A DNA stretch of 64,000 nt from Paraburkholderia hiiakae (GCF_904848665.1 NZ_CAJHCQ010000007.1:1-64000); one strand, 5' to 3'; positions 7,806 to 20,813 are shown, counted from the stretch's first letter. Numbers and translations are program-made. The notes: generated by a model not told the origin, from the sequence alone.

Positions 7806-8519
7806 ATGAACGAAATCATTCAGCAATTCGGCCGCGCGTTCCTCTACTGGGACGGCGAACATGTGTCGGGCCTCGCGATGACGCTGTGGCTGCTCGTGAT
7901 CTCGGTGGCTTTCGGCTTCGTGTGCGCGGTGCCGCTCGCCGTGGCGCGCGTGTCGAGCCGCCGCTGGCTTTCGCTGCCGGTGCGCTTCTACACCTACGTA
8001 TTTCGCGGCACGCCGCTTTATGTGCAGTTGCTGCTCATCTACACGGGCGTGTACAGTCTCGCGTTCATCCGCGCGGAGCCGCTCCTCGACGCGTTCTTTC
8101 GCAGCGGCCTCAACTGCGCGGTCCTCGCGTTTGCACTGAACACCTGCGCGTACACGACTGAGATTTTCGCGGGCGCAATTCGCGCCACGTCGCACGGCGA
8201 AGTGGAGGCGGCGCGCGCCTACGGCATGAGCCCGTTCACGATGTACTGGCGCGTGGTCCTGCCCTCGGCGCTGCGCCGCGCACTGCCGCTGTACAGTAAC
8301 GAAGTGATCCTGATGCTGCACGCGACCACGGTGGCCTTCACCGCCACGGTGCCCGACATCCTCAAGGTCGCGCGCGACGCCAACTCGGCCACTTACCGCT
8401 CGTTCGAGTCGTTCGGCCTCGCGGCGCTGATCTACTGTGCGGTATCGTTCGTGCTGGTGGCCGCGTTTCGCCGCGCCGAAAAACGCTGGCTCGGCCATCT
8501 CGCCGTGCGCACCCGCTGA
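7806..8519 (+). CDS. hisM: Histidine/arginine ABC transporter permease HisM-like
   Basis: 237 residues, matching HisM (about 238). It has an N-terminal membrane helix, the segment [20 protein letters not shown] typical of polar amino acid permeases, and the EAA loop [19 protein letters not shown] that docks on the ATPase. It forms the inner-membrane channel with HisQ. It lies between hisQ (13-nt gap) and hisP (31-nt gap) in one operon. Confidence 0.88.
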   Translation: MNEIIQQFGRAFLYWDGEHVSGLAMTLWLLVISVAFGFVCAVPLAVARVSSRRWLSLPVRFYTYVFRGTPLYVQLLLIYTGVYSLAFIRAEPLLDAFFRSGLNCAVLAFALNTCAYTTEIFAGAIRATSHGEVEAARAYGMSPFTMYWRVVLPSALRRALPLYSNEVILMLHATTVAFTATVPDILKVARDANSATYRSFESFGLAALIYCAVSFVLVAAFRRAEKRWLGHLAVRTR

Positions 8520-8550
8520 TTCACCGGAACCTCGGAAACTGGAGACCATC

Positions 8551-9339
8551 TTGGCTCAGACGCAATCCTCAGATAGCAAGCTCGTCGCGCGCGAGATCCA
8601 CAAGCGCTACGGCGACAACGAGGTGCTCAAAGGCGTCTCGCTCGACGCGAAGAAGGGCGACGTGATCAGCATCATCGGCGCGAGCGGCTCGGGCAAGAGC
8701 ACGTTCCTGCGCTGCATCAATTTCCTCGAGAAGCCGAACGCGGGCGAGATCGTCGTGGACGGCGAGACCGTGCGCACGAAGGCGGGCCGCAACGGCGACC
8801 TCGAGGTGGCGGACCACAAGCAACTGCAGCGCATCCGCACCAAGCTTGCGATGGTGTTCCAGCACTTCAATCTCTGGTCGCACATGAACGTGCTGGAGAA
8901 CGTGATGGAAGCGCCCTTGCACGTGCTGGGCGTGCCGCGCAAGGAAGCCGAGGACCGCGCGCGGCAGTATCTGGAGAAAGTGGGCCTCGCGCCTCGCGTG
9001 GAGAAGCAATATCCCGCGCATCTTTCGGGTGGCCAGCAGCAGCGCGTGGCGATTGCGCGCGCGCTTGCCATGCATCCCGACGTGATGCTGTTCGACGAGC
9101 CGACTTCGGCGCTCGACCCCGAACTCGTGGGCGAAGTGCTCAAGGTGATGCAAAAGCTTGCCGAAGAAGGCCGCACGATGATCGTCGTGACGCACGAAAT
9201 GGGCTTTGCGCGCAACGTCTCGAATCATGTGATGTTCCTGCACCAGGGGCGCACGGAGGAAGAGGGCTCGCCCGCGGATGTGCTCGGCGCGCCGAAGAGC
9301 GATCGTCTGCGCCAGTTCCTCTCGGGCAGCCTCAAGTAA
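8551..9339 (+). CDS. hisP: Histidine/arginine ABC transporter ATP-binding protein HisP-like
   Basis: 262 residues using TTG at 8551, placed just after ACTGGAGACC; the upstream open frame overlaps hisM in another frame and is not conserved sequence. All ABC motifs are present: Walker [10 protein letters not shown] near residues 43-51, Q-loop in MVFQHFNLW, signature LSGGQQQR, Walker [13 protein letters not shown], and switch His in VVTHEMGFA. The length is close to HisP (257). It energises uptake through HisQM together with the binding protein encoded at 18306-19106. Confidence 0.9.
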   Translation: MAQTQSSDSKLVAREIHKRYGDNEVLKGVSLDAKKGDVISIIGASGSGKSTFLRCINFLEKPNAGEIVVDGETVRTKAGRNGDLEVADHKQLQRIRTKLAMVFQHFNLWSHMNVLENVMEAPLHVLGVPRKEAEDRARQYLEKVGLAPRVEKQYPAHLSGGQQQRVAIARALAMHPDVMLFDEPTSALDPELVGEVLKVMQKLAEEGRTMIVVTHEMGFARNVSNHVMFLHQGRTEEEGSPADVLGAPKSDRLRQFLSGSLK

Positions 9340-9372
9340 GCGGCGCGTTCGATTTCACGCCGCGTCTCGCCG

Positions 9373-10467
9373 ATGGTCCGTTCCCCCGTTCTCCCTTCCA
9401 CTAGCGTTCCTGCCGCCGCGCCCGGCGGCCAGGCGCCGCTCGCGCGCGCCGGCCGCACCACCCAGGTCGCGATCGTCGCGCTGCCGCCCGTTTCGATGTC
9501 GGGTGTGGGCCCGATCGTCGATGCGCTCAATCTCGCCAACGAGATCGACGGCCGCGCGCTGTACCGCTGGCAGACGTGCTCGTGGAACGGCCGCCCCGTG
9601 CCCCTTGCGGGTGGCGCGCAATGGCCCGCCGACTGTGCGTTCGGCGACGCCGTGTCGTGCGACTGGCTCATCGTCGTGACCGAGCGCTACCAGCAGTTCG
9701 CCGACTATCGCCTGTTTCTCGCGAGCCTGGCGCGCGTGGGGCAGCGCACGCCGCTCGTCACGGGCATTCATCACGGCATCTGGTGGCTCGCGATGGCAGG
9801 GCAGTTGCAGGGATACCGCGTGGCCGCGAACTGGGAGACGTTCCAGCAGTTCGCCGAGCAGTTCGAGCGCACCATCGTCACGCAGCACATCTACGAAATC
9901 GACCGCGACCGCGCGACCTGCGCGGGTGGCCAGGCCACGCTCGACTTCATGTTCGCGATGATCGGCCGCGACCACGGCCCGGAACTTGCCGAGCGCATTG
10001 CCGACGCGCTGGGCGCAAGCACGCTGCGCAGCGGCGATGAGCGCCAGCGCATTCCGTTCGTGACCGCGCCGGGCGAGCGGCACCCGCGCCTGAACGACGC
10101 GCTCAAGCTGATGGAAGCGAATATCGAGGACCCGCTCACGACCGACGACATCGCGAATCTCGTGGGCGTCTCGCGGCGCCAGCTCGAGCGGCTCTTTCGC
10201 CAGTACCTTGGCGCGATGCCTTCCAAGTACTACCTGGGCCTGCGTCTTGCCAAGGCGCGCTCGCAGTTGCAGCGCACCAGCAAGTCGGTAGTGCAGATCA
10301 GTCTCGCGTGCGGTTTTTCTTCGGCGGCGCATTTTTCGAATGCTTACCGTGAGCGCTTCGGCGTCACGCCGCGCGAGGACCGCCGCAACTGGATCGAGCG
10401 CCAGCACGGCGGAGCCGCCGCCGAGCCGCGCGCGGGCGCGCTCGTCGAGCCGCCGGAAGTTCAGTAA
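9373..10467 (+). CDS. argR: ArgR-type AraC/GlxA family transcriptional regulator
   Basis: 364 residues: an N-terminal DJ-1/PfpI-like (GATase-1-like) sensor domain (about 35-205) and a C-terminal AraC double helix-turn-helix (about 245-345) with DDIANLVGVSRRQLERLFRQ and the second-helix pattern CGFSSAAHFSNAYRERFG. This matches the AraC-family ArgR of Pseudomonas, which activates arginine uptake and succinyltransferase genes and is encoded at the end of the aot transport operon, exactly as here. It is unrelated to the E. coli ArgR repressor. The substrate-sensing role is inferred from family and context. Confidence 0.85.
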   Translation: MVRSPVLPSTSVPAAAPGGQAPLARAGRTTQVAIVALPPVSMSGVGPIVDALNLANEIDGRALYRWQTCSWNGRPVPLAGGAQWPADCAFGDAVSCDWLIVVTERYQQFADYRLFLASLARVGQRTPLVTGIHHGIWWLAMAGQLQGYRVAANWETFQQFAEQFERTIVTQHIYEIDRDRATCAGGQATLDFMFAMIGRDHGPELAERIADALGASTLRSGDERQRIPFVTAPGERHPRLNDALKLMEANIEDPLTTDDIANLVGVSRRQLERLFRQYLGAMPSKYYLGLRLAKARSQLQRTSKSVVQISLACGFSSAAHFSNAYRERFGVTPREDRRNWIERQHGGAAAEPRAGALVEPPEVQ

Positions 10468-10503
10468 AACGTAGCCGCGGCGCCGCAAGCGCACGGGCCT
10501 CGC

Positions 10504-10528
10504 AGGTTCCGTACGAGGTTCCGTACGA
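10504..10528 (+). repeat. Tandem 12-bp repeat before astC
   Basis: AGGTTCCGTACG occurs twice in direct tandem (10504-10515, 10516-10527). Each copy contains the self-complementary CGTACG. It lies about 190 nt upstream of astC and might be an activator site; no known motif match is claimed. Confidence 0.55.
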
Positions 10529-10589
10529 AAAAACGCGTCGCGCCTGCGCAAGACGTTTGCGCGCAGCTTGCCTACACTGCACAGGTGTC

Positions 10590-10623
10590 GACGGGACTCG
10601 ATGCTTGAGCACTGAGTCCCGTC
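10590..10623 (+). promoter_or_regulatory. Nested inverted repeat in the astC leader
   Basis: GACGGGACTC (10590-10599) pairs perfectly with GAGTCCCGTC (10614-10623). The 14-nt loop itself contains the near-palindrome TGCTTGAGCA. It ends 87 nt before the astC start and could be an operator or an RNA leader structure; no T run follows, so it is not a classical terminator. Confidence 0.5.
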
Positions 10624-10710
10624 CCAGGCAAAGCCACCCGAGCGAAAGGGCACGGCCCCAACGCACATCGACCCCGAATTCGACACGCACTGCGTAATAG
10701 AGGAATCACC

Positions 10711-11937
10711 ATGAACGACCAGACTGTGAGCCGCAAGACCTTCGATGAAGTGATGGTGCCGTGTTTCTCGCCCGCACCGTTCGTGCCGGATCGCGGTGTT
10801 GGCTCGCGCGTGTGGGACACCGAGGGCCGCGATTACATCGACTTCGCGTGCGGCATCGCCGTGACCTCGCTCGGCCACGCGCACCCGGAGCTGCTGCGCG
10901 TGCTGCAGGAGCAGGGCAGCAAGCTCTGGCACATCGGCAATGGCTACACCAACGAGCCGGTGCTGCGCCTCGCGCGTCAGCTCGAAGCCCTCACGTTCGC
11001 CGACCGCGCGTTCTTCGCGAACTCGGGCGCGGAAGCCAATGAGGCGGCGCTCAAGCTCGCGCGCCGCGTGGCCTTCGAGCGGCACGGCGCCGACAAGTTC
11101 GAGATCGTCTCGTTCACGCAGTCGTTCCATGGGCGCACGTTCTTCACCGTGAGCGTGGGCGGCCAGCCCAAGTATTCGGAAGGCTTTGGCCCCGTGCCGG
11201 GCGGAATCACGCATCTGCCGTACAACGACATCGAAGCGGCGAAGCGCGCGATCGGCGCGCAGACCTGCGCCGTAATCGTCGAGCCGGTGCAGGGCGAGGG
11301 CGGCGTGATCCCCGCCGATCCTGCATTCCTGCACGCGCTGCGCGAAGCGTGCGACGCGCACGGCGCGCTGCTGATTTTCGACGAGGTGCAAAGCGGCGTG
11401 GGCCGCACGGGCCACTTCTACGCCTACGAAGATACGGGCGTCACGCCCGACATCCTCACGACGGCCAAGGCGCTCGGCAACGGCTTCCCGATCGGCGCGA
11501 TGCTCACGACCGAGGCGATTGCCGCGCACTTCAAGGTCGGCGTGCATGGCACGACCTATGGCGGCAATCCGCTGGGCGCCGCGATTGCGGGCAAGGTGGT
11601 CGAACTGGTGAGCGATCCGGCGCTGCTGGCAGGCGTGCGTGCGCGCGGCGAAGCGATTCGCGGCAAGCTCGCGAAGATCAACGAGCGCTTCGACATGTTC
11701 AAGGAGGTGCGCGGCAAGGGTCTGTTGATCGGCGCCGAACTGAACGCGCGCTTTGCCGGTCGCGCCAAGGACTTCAACGCGGCGGCCGCGAATCGCGGTG
11801 TGATGATGCTGATTGCGGGGCCGGACGTGCTGCGCTTCGCGCCGTCGCTCATCATCCCGGAAGCGGACCTCGACGAAGGCTTTGCGCGCTTCGAGCAGGC
11901 CTGCAATGACGTCATTGGCGTCACCGGCACGCGCTGA
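10711..11937 (+). CDS. astC: Succinylornithine/acetylornithine aminotransferase (AstC/AruC)
   Basis: 408-residue class-III PLP aminotransferase. The PLP lysine lies in [13 protein letters not shown] (about residue 254), preceded by the conserved [15 protein letters not shown]; the N-terminal glycine-rich SLGHAHP and [10 protein letters not shown] are also present. It transfers the amino group of succinylornithine to 2-oxoglutarate, giving succinylglutamate semialdehyde, the third step of the succinyltransferase pathway; family members also accept acetylornithine in arginine synthesis. It is the first gene of the ast/aru run. Confidence 0.9.
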   Translation: MNDQTVSRKTFDEVMVPCFSPAPFVPDRGVGSRVWDTEGRDYIDFACGIAVTSLGHAHPELLRVLQEQGSKLWHIGNGYTNEPVLRLARQLEALTFADRAFFANSGAEANEAALKLARRVAFERHGADKFEIVSFTQSFHGRTFFTVSVGGQPKYSEGFGPVPGGITHLPYNDIEAAKRAIGAQTCAVIVEPVQGEGGVIPADPAFLHALREACDAHGALLIFDEVQSGVGRTGHFYAYEDTGVTPDILTTAKALGNGFPIGAMLTTEAIAAHFKVGVHGTTYGGNPLGAAIAGKVVELVSDPALLAGVRARGEAIRGKLAKINERFDMFKEVRGKGLLIGAELNARFAGRAKDFNAAAANRGVMMLIAGPDVLRFAPSLIIPEADLDEGFARFEQACNDVIGVTGTR

Positions 11938-11970
11938 TCGCAGCGCGCGCAACCGTACATAGGACCGACG

Positions 11971-13058
11971 ATGCTATTCGTTCGCCCCGCCAGGCTTTCC
12001 GATCTCGACGCGATCGCCCAGATGGCGCGCACCGCGCAACCGGTGCTGCATTCGCTGCCGCACGACCGCGCGGCGCTCGAAGCGCGCATCGCGCTTTCAG
12101 AAGATTCGTTTCGCGCGGACGTGGACTTCCCCGGTGAGGAGTTCTATCTATTCGTGCTCGAAGATTCCGCCACGGGCCGGCTCGTCGGCACTTCGAGCAT
12201 CGTGGCGGCGGCCGGCTACGCCGAGCCGTTCTACGCGTTTCGCAACGACGCGCTCATTCATGCGTCGCGTGAGCTGCACGTGAACCGCAAGATTCACGCG
12301 CTGACGATGTCGCACGAACTTACGGGCAAGAGCCGTCTCGCGGGCTTTTACATCGAGCCTTCGCTGCGCGGCGACGCGGCCGCGCATCTCATGTCGCGCG
12401 CGCGCATGATGTACGTCGCGATGAACCGTCGGCGCTTCACGCCCGAAGTCTTCACGCTGCTGCTTGGCGTGACCGACGACAAGGGCGCGTCGCCGTTCTG
12501 GGAAGCCGTGGGGCGCAAGTTCTTCGGGCGCGATTTCAAGGACATCGAATTGGCCTCGGGCGGCCGCAGCCGCACCTTCATCGCCGAAGTGATGCCGGCT
12601 TACCCGATCTATGTGCCGCTGCTGCCGGAGCCGGCTCAGCGCGTGCTCGGCGAGCCCGATCCGAGCGCCTTGCTCGCTTACGAAATCCATCTGGAAGAGG
12701 GCTTCGAGCCGGACGGCTACGTCGATATCTTCGACGCGGGCCCGGTGCTCACCGCGCAGGTGGATCGCACGTCCTCGGTCGCCGGAAGCGAGGCGCGCAC
12801 GGTGCGCGAAGTTGCGCTCGCAACGAATCTGGAAGGCGCGGCGTATCTGGTTGCGAGCCAACGCGCGGGCGAGTTCCGTTGCGTGCTCGCGACGTTGCCT
12901 GAAAGCGAGAAGGGCGCACGCACGGCGGGAGGTCACTTCGCGCCGCTCGACGCCGCCGCGCGCGCCGCACTCGGCGTGCAGGACGGCGAACCGGTGCGCT
13001 GTGCACCGCTTTATCGCGCCACCCCGCAAACAGAGGATGCCTACATGGGAGACGCACA

Positions 13059-13062
<4 letters not shown>
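11971..13062 (+). CDS. aruF: Arginine N-succinyltransferase, alpha subunit (AruF)
   Basis: 363 residues of the AstA family, a GNAT-like fold starting MLFVRPARLSDLDAI. It joins succinyl-CoA to arginine (and ornithine in Pseudomonas), the entry step of the pathway. Shared family strings include FYAFRNDALIHASREL, LTGKSRLAGFYIEP, DDKGASPFWEAVGRKFF and VDIFDAGPVL. The next gene encodes a homologous subunit and overlaps by 4 nt, matching the AruF-AruG arrangement of Pseudomonas and Burkholderia rather than the single AstA of enterics. Which of the two is called alpha follows gene order. Confidence 0.88.
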
Positions 13063-15613
<2,551 letters not shown>

Positions 15614-15622
15614 GGAACGACG

Positions 15623-16963
15623 ATGCAAACCCTTGAAGCCAACTTCGACGGACTCGTCGGCCCCACGCACAACTACGCCGGGCTGTCGTTCGGCAACGTC
15701 GCCTCGCAGAGCAACGAGAAGTCCGTGGCGAACCCGCGCGCCGCGGCGCAGCAGGGCTTGCGCAAGATGAAACGGCTCGCCGACCTGGGCTTCGCACAAG
15801 GCGTGCTGCCGCCGCAGGAGCGGCCCTCCATTCGCTTGCTGCGCGAACTGGGCTTCGGCGGTAAGGATGCCGAAGCGATTGCACGCGCTGCGAAGGACGC
15901 GCCCGAACTCCTCGCGGCGGCAAGCTCCGCATCGGCCATGTGGACCGCCAATGCGGCCACGGTGAGCCCTTCGGCGGATACGCCCAACCGGCGCGTGCAT
16001 TTCACGCCCGCGAACCTGTGCAGCAAACTGCATCGCGCGATCGAGCACGAGGCGACGCGCCGAACGCTCGCCACGGTATTCGCGGACTCGTCGCACTTCG
16101 TCGTGCATGAGGCGCTGCCTGGCACGCCCGCGCTCGGCGACGAAGGGGCGGCCAATCATACGCGTTTTAGCGCGCAGTACGGCGAGCGCGGCGTGGAGTT
16201 CTTCGTGTACGGGCGCAGCGAATACCGGCGCGGGCCGGAGCCCAAGCGCTTCCCGGCGCGACAGACGTTCGAGGCGAGCCGCGCCATTGCGCAGCGCCAC
16301 GGCCTGACCGACGCCGGCACCGTGTTCGCGCAGCAGAACCCCGATGTGATCGACGCGGGCGTGTTCCACAACGACGTGATCGCCGTGGGCAACCGCAGCA
16401 CGCTGTTCTGCCACGAGCGCGCGTTCGTCGATCAGCAAGCGGTGTATGACGAACTGCGCGCGAAGCTCGCGGCGCACGACGCGCCGTTCCACGTGATCGA
16501 AGTCCCCGAGGCGCGCGTGAGCGTCGCCGATGCGGTGTCGTCGTATCTCTTCAACAGCCAGTTGCTGAGCCGGGCGGACGGCACACAGATTCTCGTCGTG
16601 CCGCAGGAGTGCCGCGAGAATCCGCACGTGGCGATCTACCTCGATGAGCTGGTCGCGAGCAGCGGGCCGGTGGACGAAGTGCTCGTGTTCGACTTGCGCG
16701 AAAGCATGAAGAACGGCGGCGGCCCGGCGTGCCTGCGTCTGCGCGTCGTGCTCAGCGAGGAAGAGCGCGCGGCGACGGCGCCGGGCGTCTGGATGAACGA
16801 CGCGCTTTTCACGCGCCTCGACGGCTGGATCGAGCGGCACTATCGCGACCGGCTCGCGCCGCAGGATCTGAGCGATCCGGCGCTGCTCGTCGAGTCGCGC
16901 ACGGCGCTCGACGAACTCACGCAGATTCTCGGCCTCGGATCGCTCTATGACTTCCAGCGCTGA
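15623..16963 (+). CDS. astB: N-succinylarginine dihydrolase
   Basis: 446 residues, the usual length. It starts [20 protein letters not shown], the family signature with the guanidino-binding fold, and has the catalytic Cys in [12 protein letters not shown] near residue 371. It hydrolyses succinylarginine to succinylornithine, releasing ammonia and CO2, the second pathway step. It lies 9 nt after astD, and its end overlaps astE by 17 nt. Confidence 0.93.
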   Translation: MQTLEANFDGLVGPTHNYAGLSFGNVASQSNEKSVANPRAAAQQGLRKMKRLADLGFAQGVLPPQERPSIRLLRELGFGGKDAEAIARAAKDAPELLAAASSASAMWTANAATVSPSADTPNRRVHFTPANLCSKLHRAIEHEATRRTLATVFADSSHFVVHEALPGTPALGDEGAANHTRFSAQYGERGVEFFVYGRSEYRRGPEPKRFPARQTFEASRAIAQRHGLTDAGTVFAQQNPDVIDAGVFHNDVIAVGNRSTLFCHERAFVDQQAVYDELRAKLAAHDAPFHVIEVPEARVSVADAVSSYLFNSQLLSRADGTQILVVPQECRENPHVAIYLDELVASSGPVDEVLVFDLRESMKNGGGPACLRLRVVLSEEERAATAPGVWMNDALFTRLDGWIERHYRDRLAPQDLSDPALLVESRTALDELTQILGLGSLYDFQR

Positions 16964-17999
16964 CAACCCGCTCGCCGATTTTCTTGCGTACACGTTAGCC
17001 GGTACGCGCCCAGCCACGCCCGATGCGGCGCGCGGCGAATGCGCGGGCGGCGTGCGCTGGCAATGGCTCGACGAGGGCGTGCTGGAGCTGGAACCGGCAC
17101 GCGTTGACGATACGACGCGCAGCGTGCTCCTTTCGGCAGGCGTGCACGGCGACGAGACCGCGCCGATCGAGATGCTCTCGCAGCTCGTGGCCGACATTGC
17201 GGCGGGCCGCGTAGCGCTAGCCTGCCGCGTGCTCGCGGTGCTCGGCAACGCAGGCGCAATGCGCGCCGGCGAGCGCTATCTCGACGACGATCTCAACCGG
17301 CTGTTCGGCGGCCGCCATGCACGTGTGCCGGCAAGCCGCGAGGCGCCGCGCGCCGTGGCGCTCGAAGCGGCCGCGCAGCGCTTCTTCGCGAAGGCCGCGA
17401 GTGCCGCCGATGCGCCATTCACGCGCTGGCATCTCGACATGCATACGGCGATCCGCGCCTCGGCGTTCGAGCAGTTCGCGCTGCTGCCGCACACGGGCGA
17501 GCCGCCCGCGCGCGCGATGCTCGAATGGCTCGCCGACGCGCGCATCGCGGCCGTGCTGATTCACACCGAGCAGGGCGCGACCTTGTCGTCGTTTACGGCG
17601 CAAACGTGCGGGGCGCTTGCCTGCACGCTCGAACTCGGCAAGGTGCGTCCGTTCGGCCAGAACGACCTGGCTCGCTTCGCCGGTGCCGACGCTGCCGTGC
17701 GCCGCCTCGTGGCGGGCGAAGTGTCTTTGCCAAAAGGCGCGCAGATGCCGCGCATCTTCACGGTGATCGGCCAGATCACGAAGCAGAGCGACGCGCTCAA
17801 GCTCAACGTGGCCGCCGACGTGCCCAACTTCACCCCGTTTCAGCGCGGCGAGGTGCTGGCGGAAGATGGTGCATACCGCTACGTGGTGCAGCACGACGAG
17901 GAGCGCATCGTGTTTCCGAATCCGGGCGTGAAGCCGGGCTTGCGGGCGGGCCTGCTCGTCGTCGATACCACCCGGGAGACGCTCGCCGCGCTCGCCTGA
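16947..17999 (+). CDS. astE: Succinylglutamate desuccinylase
   Basis: 350 residues of the AstE/aspartoacylase zinc hydrolase family. The zinc ligands lie in [14 protein letters not shown] (about residues 59-72) and in [10 protein letters not shown] (about residue 165). It splits succinylglutamate into glutamate and succinate, the last step. It overlaps astB and closes the catabolic run; a 13-bp perfect hairpin follows at 18007-18036. Confidence 0.92.
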   Translation: MTSSADNPLADFLAYTLAGTRPATPDAARGECAGGVRWQWLDEGVLELEPARVDDTTRSVLLSAGVHGDETAPIEMLSQLVADIAAGRVALACRVLAVLGNAGAMRAGERYLDDDLNRLFGGRHARVPASREAPRAVALEAAAQRFFAKAASAADAPFTRWHLDMHTAIRASAFEQFALLPHTGEPPARAMLEWLADARIAAVLIHTEQGATLSSFTAQTCGALACTLELGKVRPFGQNDLARFAGADAAVRRLVAGEVSLPKGAQMPRIFTVIGQITKQSDALKLNVAADVPNFTPFQRGEVLAEDGAYRYVVQHDEERIVFPNPGVKPGLRAGLLVVDTTRETLAALA

Positions 18000-18006
18000 A
18001 CGCCTG

Positions 18007-18036
18007 GCGAAAGCGCACGCTTTCGTGCGCTTTCGC
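18007..18036 (+). terminator. Hairpin at the end of the ast operon
   Basis: A perfect 13-bp stem GCGAAAGCGCACG / CGTGCGCTTTCGC closes a CTTT loop, beginning 7 nt after the astE stop. It lacks a downstream T run, so it may act as a weak or Rho-assisted terminator or as a 3' end stabiliser. Confidence 0.65.
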
Positions 18037-18221
18037 ATCCACGACACCCGTTTGCATGTTCGAACGCACCGCGTCGGCTTGGTGCCCCGCGCTGCCCGCG
18101 CGGCGGGGCGCAGGCGCCATCGCGGTACAATCGCGCCCTCGCGGTTGCTGCGCCGCACCACACGCGGTGCGCGCGATTGAGCCGTGAGATTGGCGCAGCG
18201 ATCCTGTGCCGGCGCCGGGAA

Positions 18222-18237
18222 GCCGCTTTTTAGCGGC
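18222..18237 (+). promoter_or_regulatory. Small hairpin upstream of the arginine-binding protein gene
   Basis: GCCGCT-TTTT-AGCGGC forms a 6-bp stem with a T4 loop, 68 nt before the start of the binding-protein gene. It could be a leader structure or operator half-site pair. Confidence 0.35.
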
Positions 18238-18305
18238 AAATCGAACCACGAAGCGGCCTGAACGGGCCGCGCCGGCGCACCCAATCTGACTGGAAAGAGA
18301 CACTG

Positions 18306-19106
18306 ATGAAGACGAACTGGAACAAGCTGGCATCGCTCGCATTCTGCGCGGCTGCCATGACGGCTGGGGCGGCAGGGGCCGCACGGGCCGCCGATATCAA
18401 GGAAATCCGCTTTGGCGTGGAGGCGTCGTACGCGCCGTTCGAATCGAAGTCGCCCGCAGGTGAGCTGCAGGGCTTCGATATCGACGTGGGCAACGCCGTC
18501 TGCGCGAAGCTCAAGGCAAAGTGCGTGTGGGTGGAAAACTCGTTCGACGGCCTGATTCCGGCGTTGCAGGCGCGCAAGTTCGCCGCGATCAATTCCGACA
18601 TGTCGATCACGGACCAGCGCCGCCTCGCCATCGACTTCACCGACCCGATCTACGCGATTCCGAACCAGATGATCGCGAAGAAGGGCAGCACGCTGCAGCC
18701 CACGCCCGAGTCGCTCAAGGGCAAGCATGTGGGCGTGCTCCAGGGCACGATCCAGGAAACCTACGCGAAGGCGAAGTGGGCGCCCGCGGGCGTGGACGTC
18801 GTGCCGTACGCGACGCAGGACCAGGTCTACGCGGACCTCGTTTCGGGCCGCCTCGACGCCTCGTTTCTGGACGCCGAAGCCGCCTCCAAGGGCTTCCTGA
18901 ACAAGCCGCAGGGCGCGGGCTTCGCGTTCGCGGGCCCGCAGGTCGTGGACGCCAAACTGCTCGGCGAGGGCGTGGGCTACGGCGTGCGCAAGAACGACGC
19001 GGCGCTCAAGGCCGCGCTGAACGGCGCGCTCAAGGACCTGAAGGCGGACGGCACGATGGACCGCATCGCAGCGAAGTACTTTGACGTGAAGGTCGTGCTC
19101 AAGTAA
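18306..19106 (+). CDS. Basic amino acid ABC transporter substrate-binding protein
   Basis: 266 residues with a cleavable signal peptide (residues 1-28, ending AARA-AD). It is a family-3 solute-binding protein: EIRFGVEASYAPFESK, GFDIDVGNAVC, MSITDQRRLAIDFTDPIY and the final AAKYFDVKVVLK. These match the HisJ/ArgT/AotJ group that binds arginine, ornithine, lysine or histidine in the periplasm. It probably serves the HisQMP-like transporter at 7103-9339 although it is 9 kb away, with the catabolic genes between. It has its own leader and a strong terminator. Confidence 0.88.
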   Translation: MKTNWNKLASLAFCAAAMTAGAAGAARAADIKEIRFGVEASYAPFESKSPAGELQGFDIDVGNAVCAKLKAKCVWVENSFDGLIPALQARKFAAINSDMSITDQRRLAIDFTDPIYAIPNQMIAKKGSTLQPTPESLKGKHVGVLQGTIQETYAKAKWAPAGVDVVPYATQDQVYADLVSGRLDASFLDAEAASKGFLNKPQGAGFAFAGPQVVDAKLLGEGVGYGVRKNDAALKAALNGALKDLKADGTMDRIAAKYFDVKVVLK

Positions 19107-19125
19107 TCGGCCGGTATCGATAGAC

Positions 19126-19162
19126 CGACCGGCTGGACGAAATCCCGCCGGTCGTTTTTTTT
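19126..19162 (+). terminator. Rho-independent terminator of the binding-protein gene
   Basis: 8-bp stem CGACCGGC / GCCGGTCG (19126-19133, 19147-19154) followed by eight T residues. Confidence 0.92.
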
Positions 19163-19427
19163 GCGCATTTGCTTCGGATTGCATAGCAAATTATTCGTGT
19201 GTCGAAGGGACAGGAATGCGCAGGCAACAGGTATGGCACTGAAAAAGCCGCAAATAAATCCCTCTGATCGAGAAGAACTTCATTTCCGCGCCTTACTTGC
19301 CAGGATAAAATCGCGATAAGAAAGTGCCGCGTCCGGTGCGCAATGTGTGTGATGCGCAAGCGGTTGCGGCATGCCAAGAAACAAGACCAGGGTGCCGCCA
19401 TGCGCGCGGTGCCGCGCGGGGGACACC

Positions 19428-20813
19428 ATGAGCTTGAACGCCGCAGACCGGCCGCAGATGTCAGGCGTCGCGGGCAGCACACAGTCGCCGGAAGACGCCG
19501 GGCCGCCCATCGAAGTGTATTTTGCGCGCCAGCCGATGCTCGACCGGGACGGCCTTCTAAGCGCATTCGAAACACTGCCACGCCTCGTGGACGGGCGCGA
19601 AAGCGCCGAAATCGAGCAAGAGGCCGAAGCGGCCGCCAAAGACCATGCCTCGGGCCTGACGCCCAAGCCTTTCGCCACGAGCACGGCGCTCTTCAAGGCA
19701 TTCGCCGCGCCGGCGCTGCGCGCCTCGCTCGCGGGCCATCCTGCGTGGCTCGACATGACGCGCGACGTGCTTTTTCACGACGGCCTGCTGCGAGTGAGCC
19801 CCGAGCGCGTCATGCTCGAGTTGCCCGTGAACATCGGCGCAGACCCGGATCTGATCGCGCGGCTCGTCGAGTTGCACCGTCGCCGGTACCGCTTCGCGCT
19901 CGACCAGGTGTCGAAGGCCGATGAGTCGCTCGCGAAACTGCTGCCCTATGTGGACGCCATCAAGATCGATATTCGCGAGATCGCGCCCACGGTGCTGCCG
20001 AAGTTCGCGAGCGTGATGAAGTCGGCGGGCAAGCTACTCGTGGCCATGGGCGTCGAGACCCAGGAAGACTATCAGCGCGCGTACGACCTCGGTTTCGACC
20101 GTTTCCAGGGCTACTTCTTCGCGAAACCGCATGGCGGCGCGCGCCGCTCCAGCGCGCCGCGCCAGGCGCTGCTGACCCTGCTGCATCTGCTTGCGGCCGA
20201 GCCCACCGTCGCGCAGCTCGAAGCGGAGCTGAAACTCAACCCCGTGCTGGTGATGCATCTGATGCGGCTTGCCAACTCGGGCGGCATGAACATCGGCCGC
20301 AAGGTGACGACGCTGCGCGATGCGATCAACGCGACCGGCACGAACGCCATCGCGCGCTGGACGCAATTGCTGCTCTACGCGGACGGCCGCAAGATCGCCG
20401 CCGAAGACGACCCGCTGCTGCAACTCGTGGCGACGCGCGCACGCTTCATGGAAATCGCCGTGACGCAGCTCGCCCACGCGCACCTCGAAGAGGAAGACGC
20501 GGCGTTTCTCGTGGGCGTGTTCTCGTTTGTCGAGGCGGTGTTTGGTGGTCCGCTCGAAAGCACGCTCGAAGTGCTCACGCTGGCCAAGCCGATCCGCACG
20601 GCGATCGTGAAGCGCGAGGGCGCGCTCGGGCGGCTACTCGAACTTTCCGAGGCGCTGGAGCGCGCAGACTGGACCCGTGTGGACGCGCTGTGCGCGGAAC
20701 TCGCACCGCTCGACGCCGCGACGGTCGCGGCCATCTCGCTCACGGCTGCGGAATGGGCGGGCACGTCCGGCCGCGACGCGGAAGACGAGGGGCTGGAACG
20801 GATCGAGGACTGA
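19428..20813 (+). CDS. EAL-HDOD signalling protein with degenerate EAL domain
   Basis: 461 residues from the ATG at 19428, which has GGGGA upstream; an in-frame ATG 19 codons earlier has no such site. It has the COG3434 layout: EAL-like domain (about 20-250) then HDOD domain (about 255-440). EAL catalytic positions are mostly lost: AFETL stands for EALLR, DMTRDVLF lacks the Asn, the Asp pair reads LDQVSK, and VAMGVET lacks the last Glu. It can hardly be a c-di-GMP phosphodiesterase and more likely acts as a binding or scaffold protein. A paralog with better-kept residues is at 24632-26116. Confidence 0.85.
   Translation: MSLNAADRPQMSGVAGSTQSPEDAGPPIEVYFARQPMLDRDGLLSAFETLPRLVDGRESAEIEQEAEAAAKDHASGLTPKPFATSTALFKAFAAPALRASLAGHPAWLDMTRDVLFHDGLLRVSPERVMLELPVNIGADPDLIARLVELHRRRYRFALDQVSKADESLAKLLPYVDAIKIDIREIAPTVLPKFASVMKSAGKLLVAMGVETQEDYQRAYDLGFDRFQGYFFAKPHGGARRSSAPRQALLTLLHLLAAEPTVAQLEAELKLNPVLVMHLMRLANSGGMNIGRKVTTLRDAINATGTNAIARWTQLLLYADGRKIAAEDDPLLQLVATRARFMEIAVTQLAHAHLEEEDAAFLVGVFSFVEAVFGGPLESTLEVLTLAKPIRTAIVKREGALGRLLELSEALERADWTRVDALCAELAPLDAATVAAISLTAAEWAGTSGRDAEDEGLERIED

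Larger units (their letters stand above)
18000..18305. other. Intergenic region between astE and the binding-protein gene
   Basis: Holds a hairpin directly after astE (18007-18036) and a small hairpin (18222-18237) in the leader of the next gene. A possible -10 TACAAT is at 18126-18131 but no good -35 matches it. No gene is supported. Confidence 0.6.

Noticed and set aside
9355..11952. 865-codon open frame on the minus strand opposite the ArgR-type and astC genes
   Set aside because: Shadow of high-GC coding DNA; composition is Arg/Ala/His-rich and the plus-strand genes have clear catalytic motifs.
17217..19184. 655-codon minus-strand open frame opposite astE and the binding protein gene
   Set aside because: Antisense shadow; crosses a terminator and two genes with clear family motifs.
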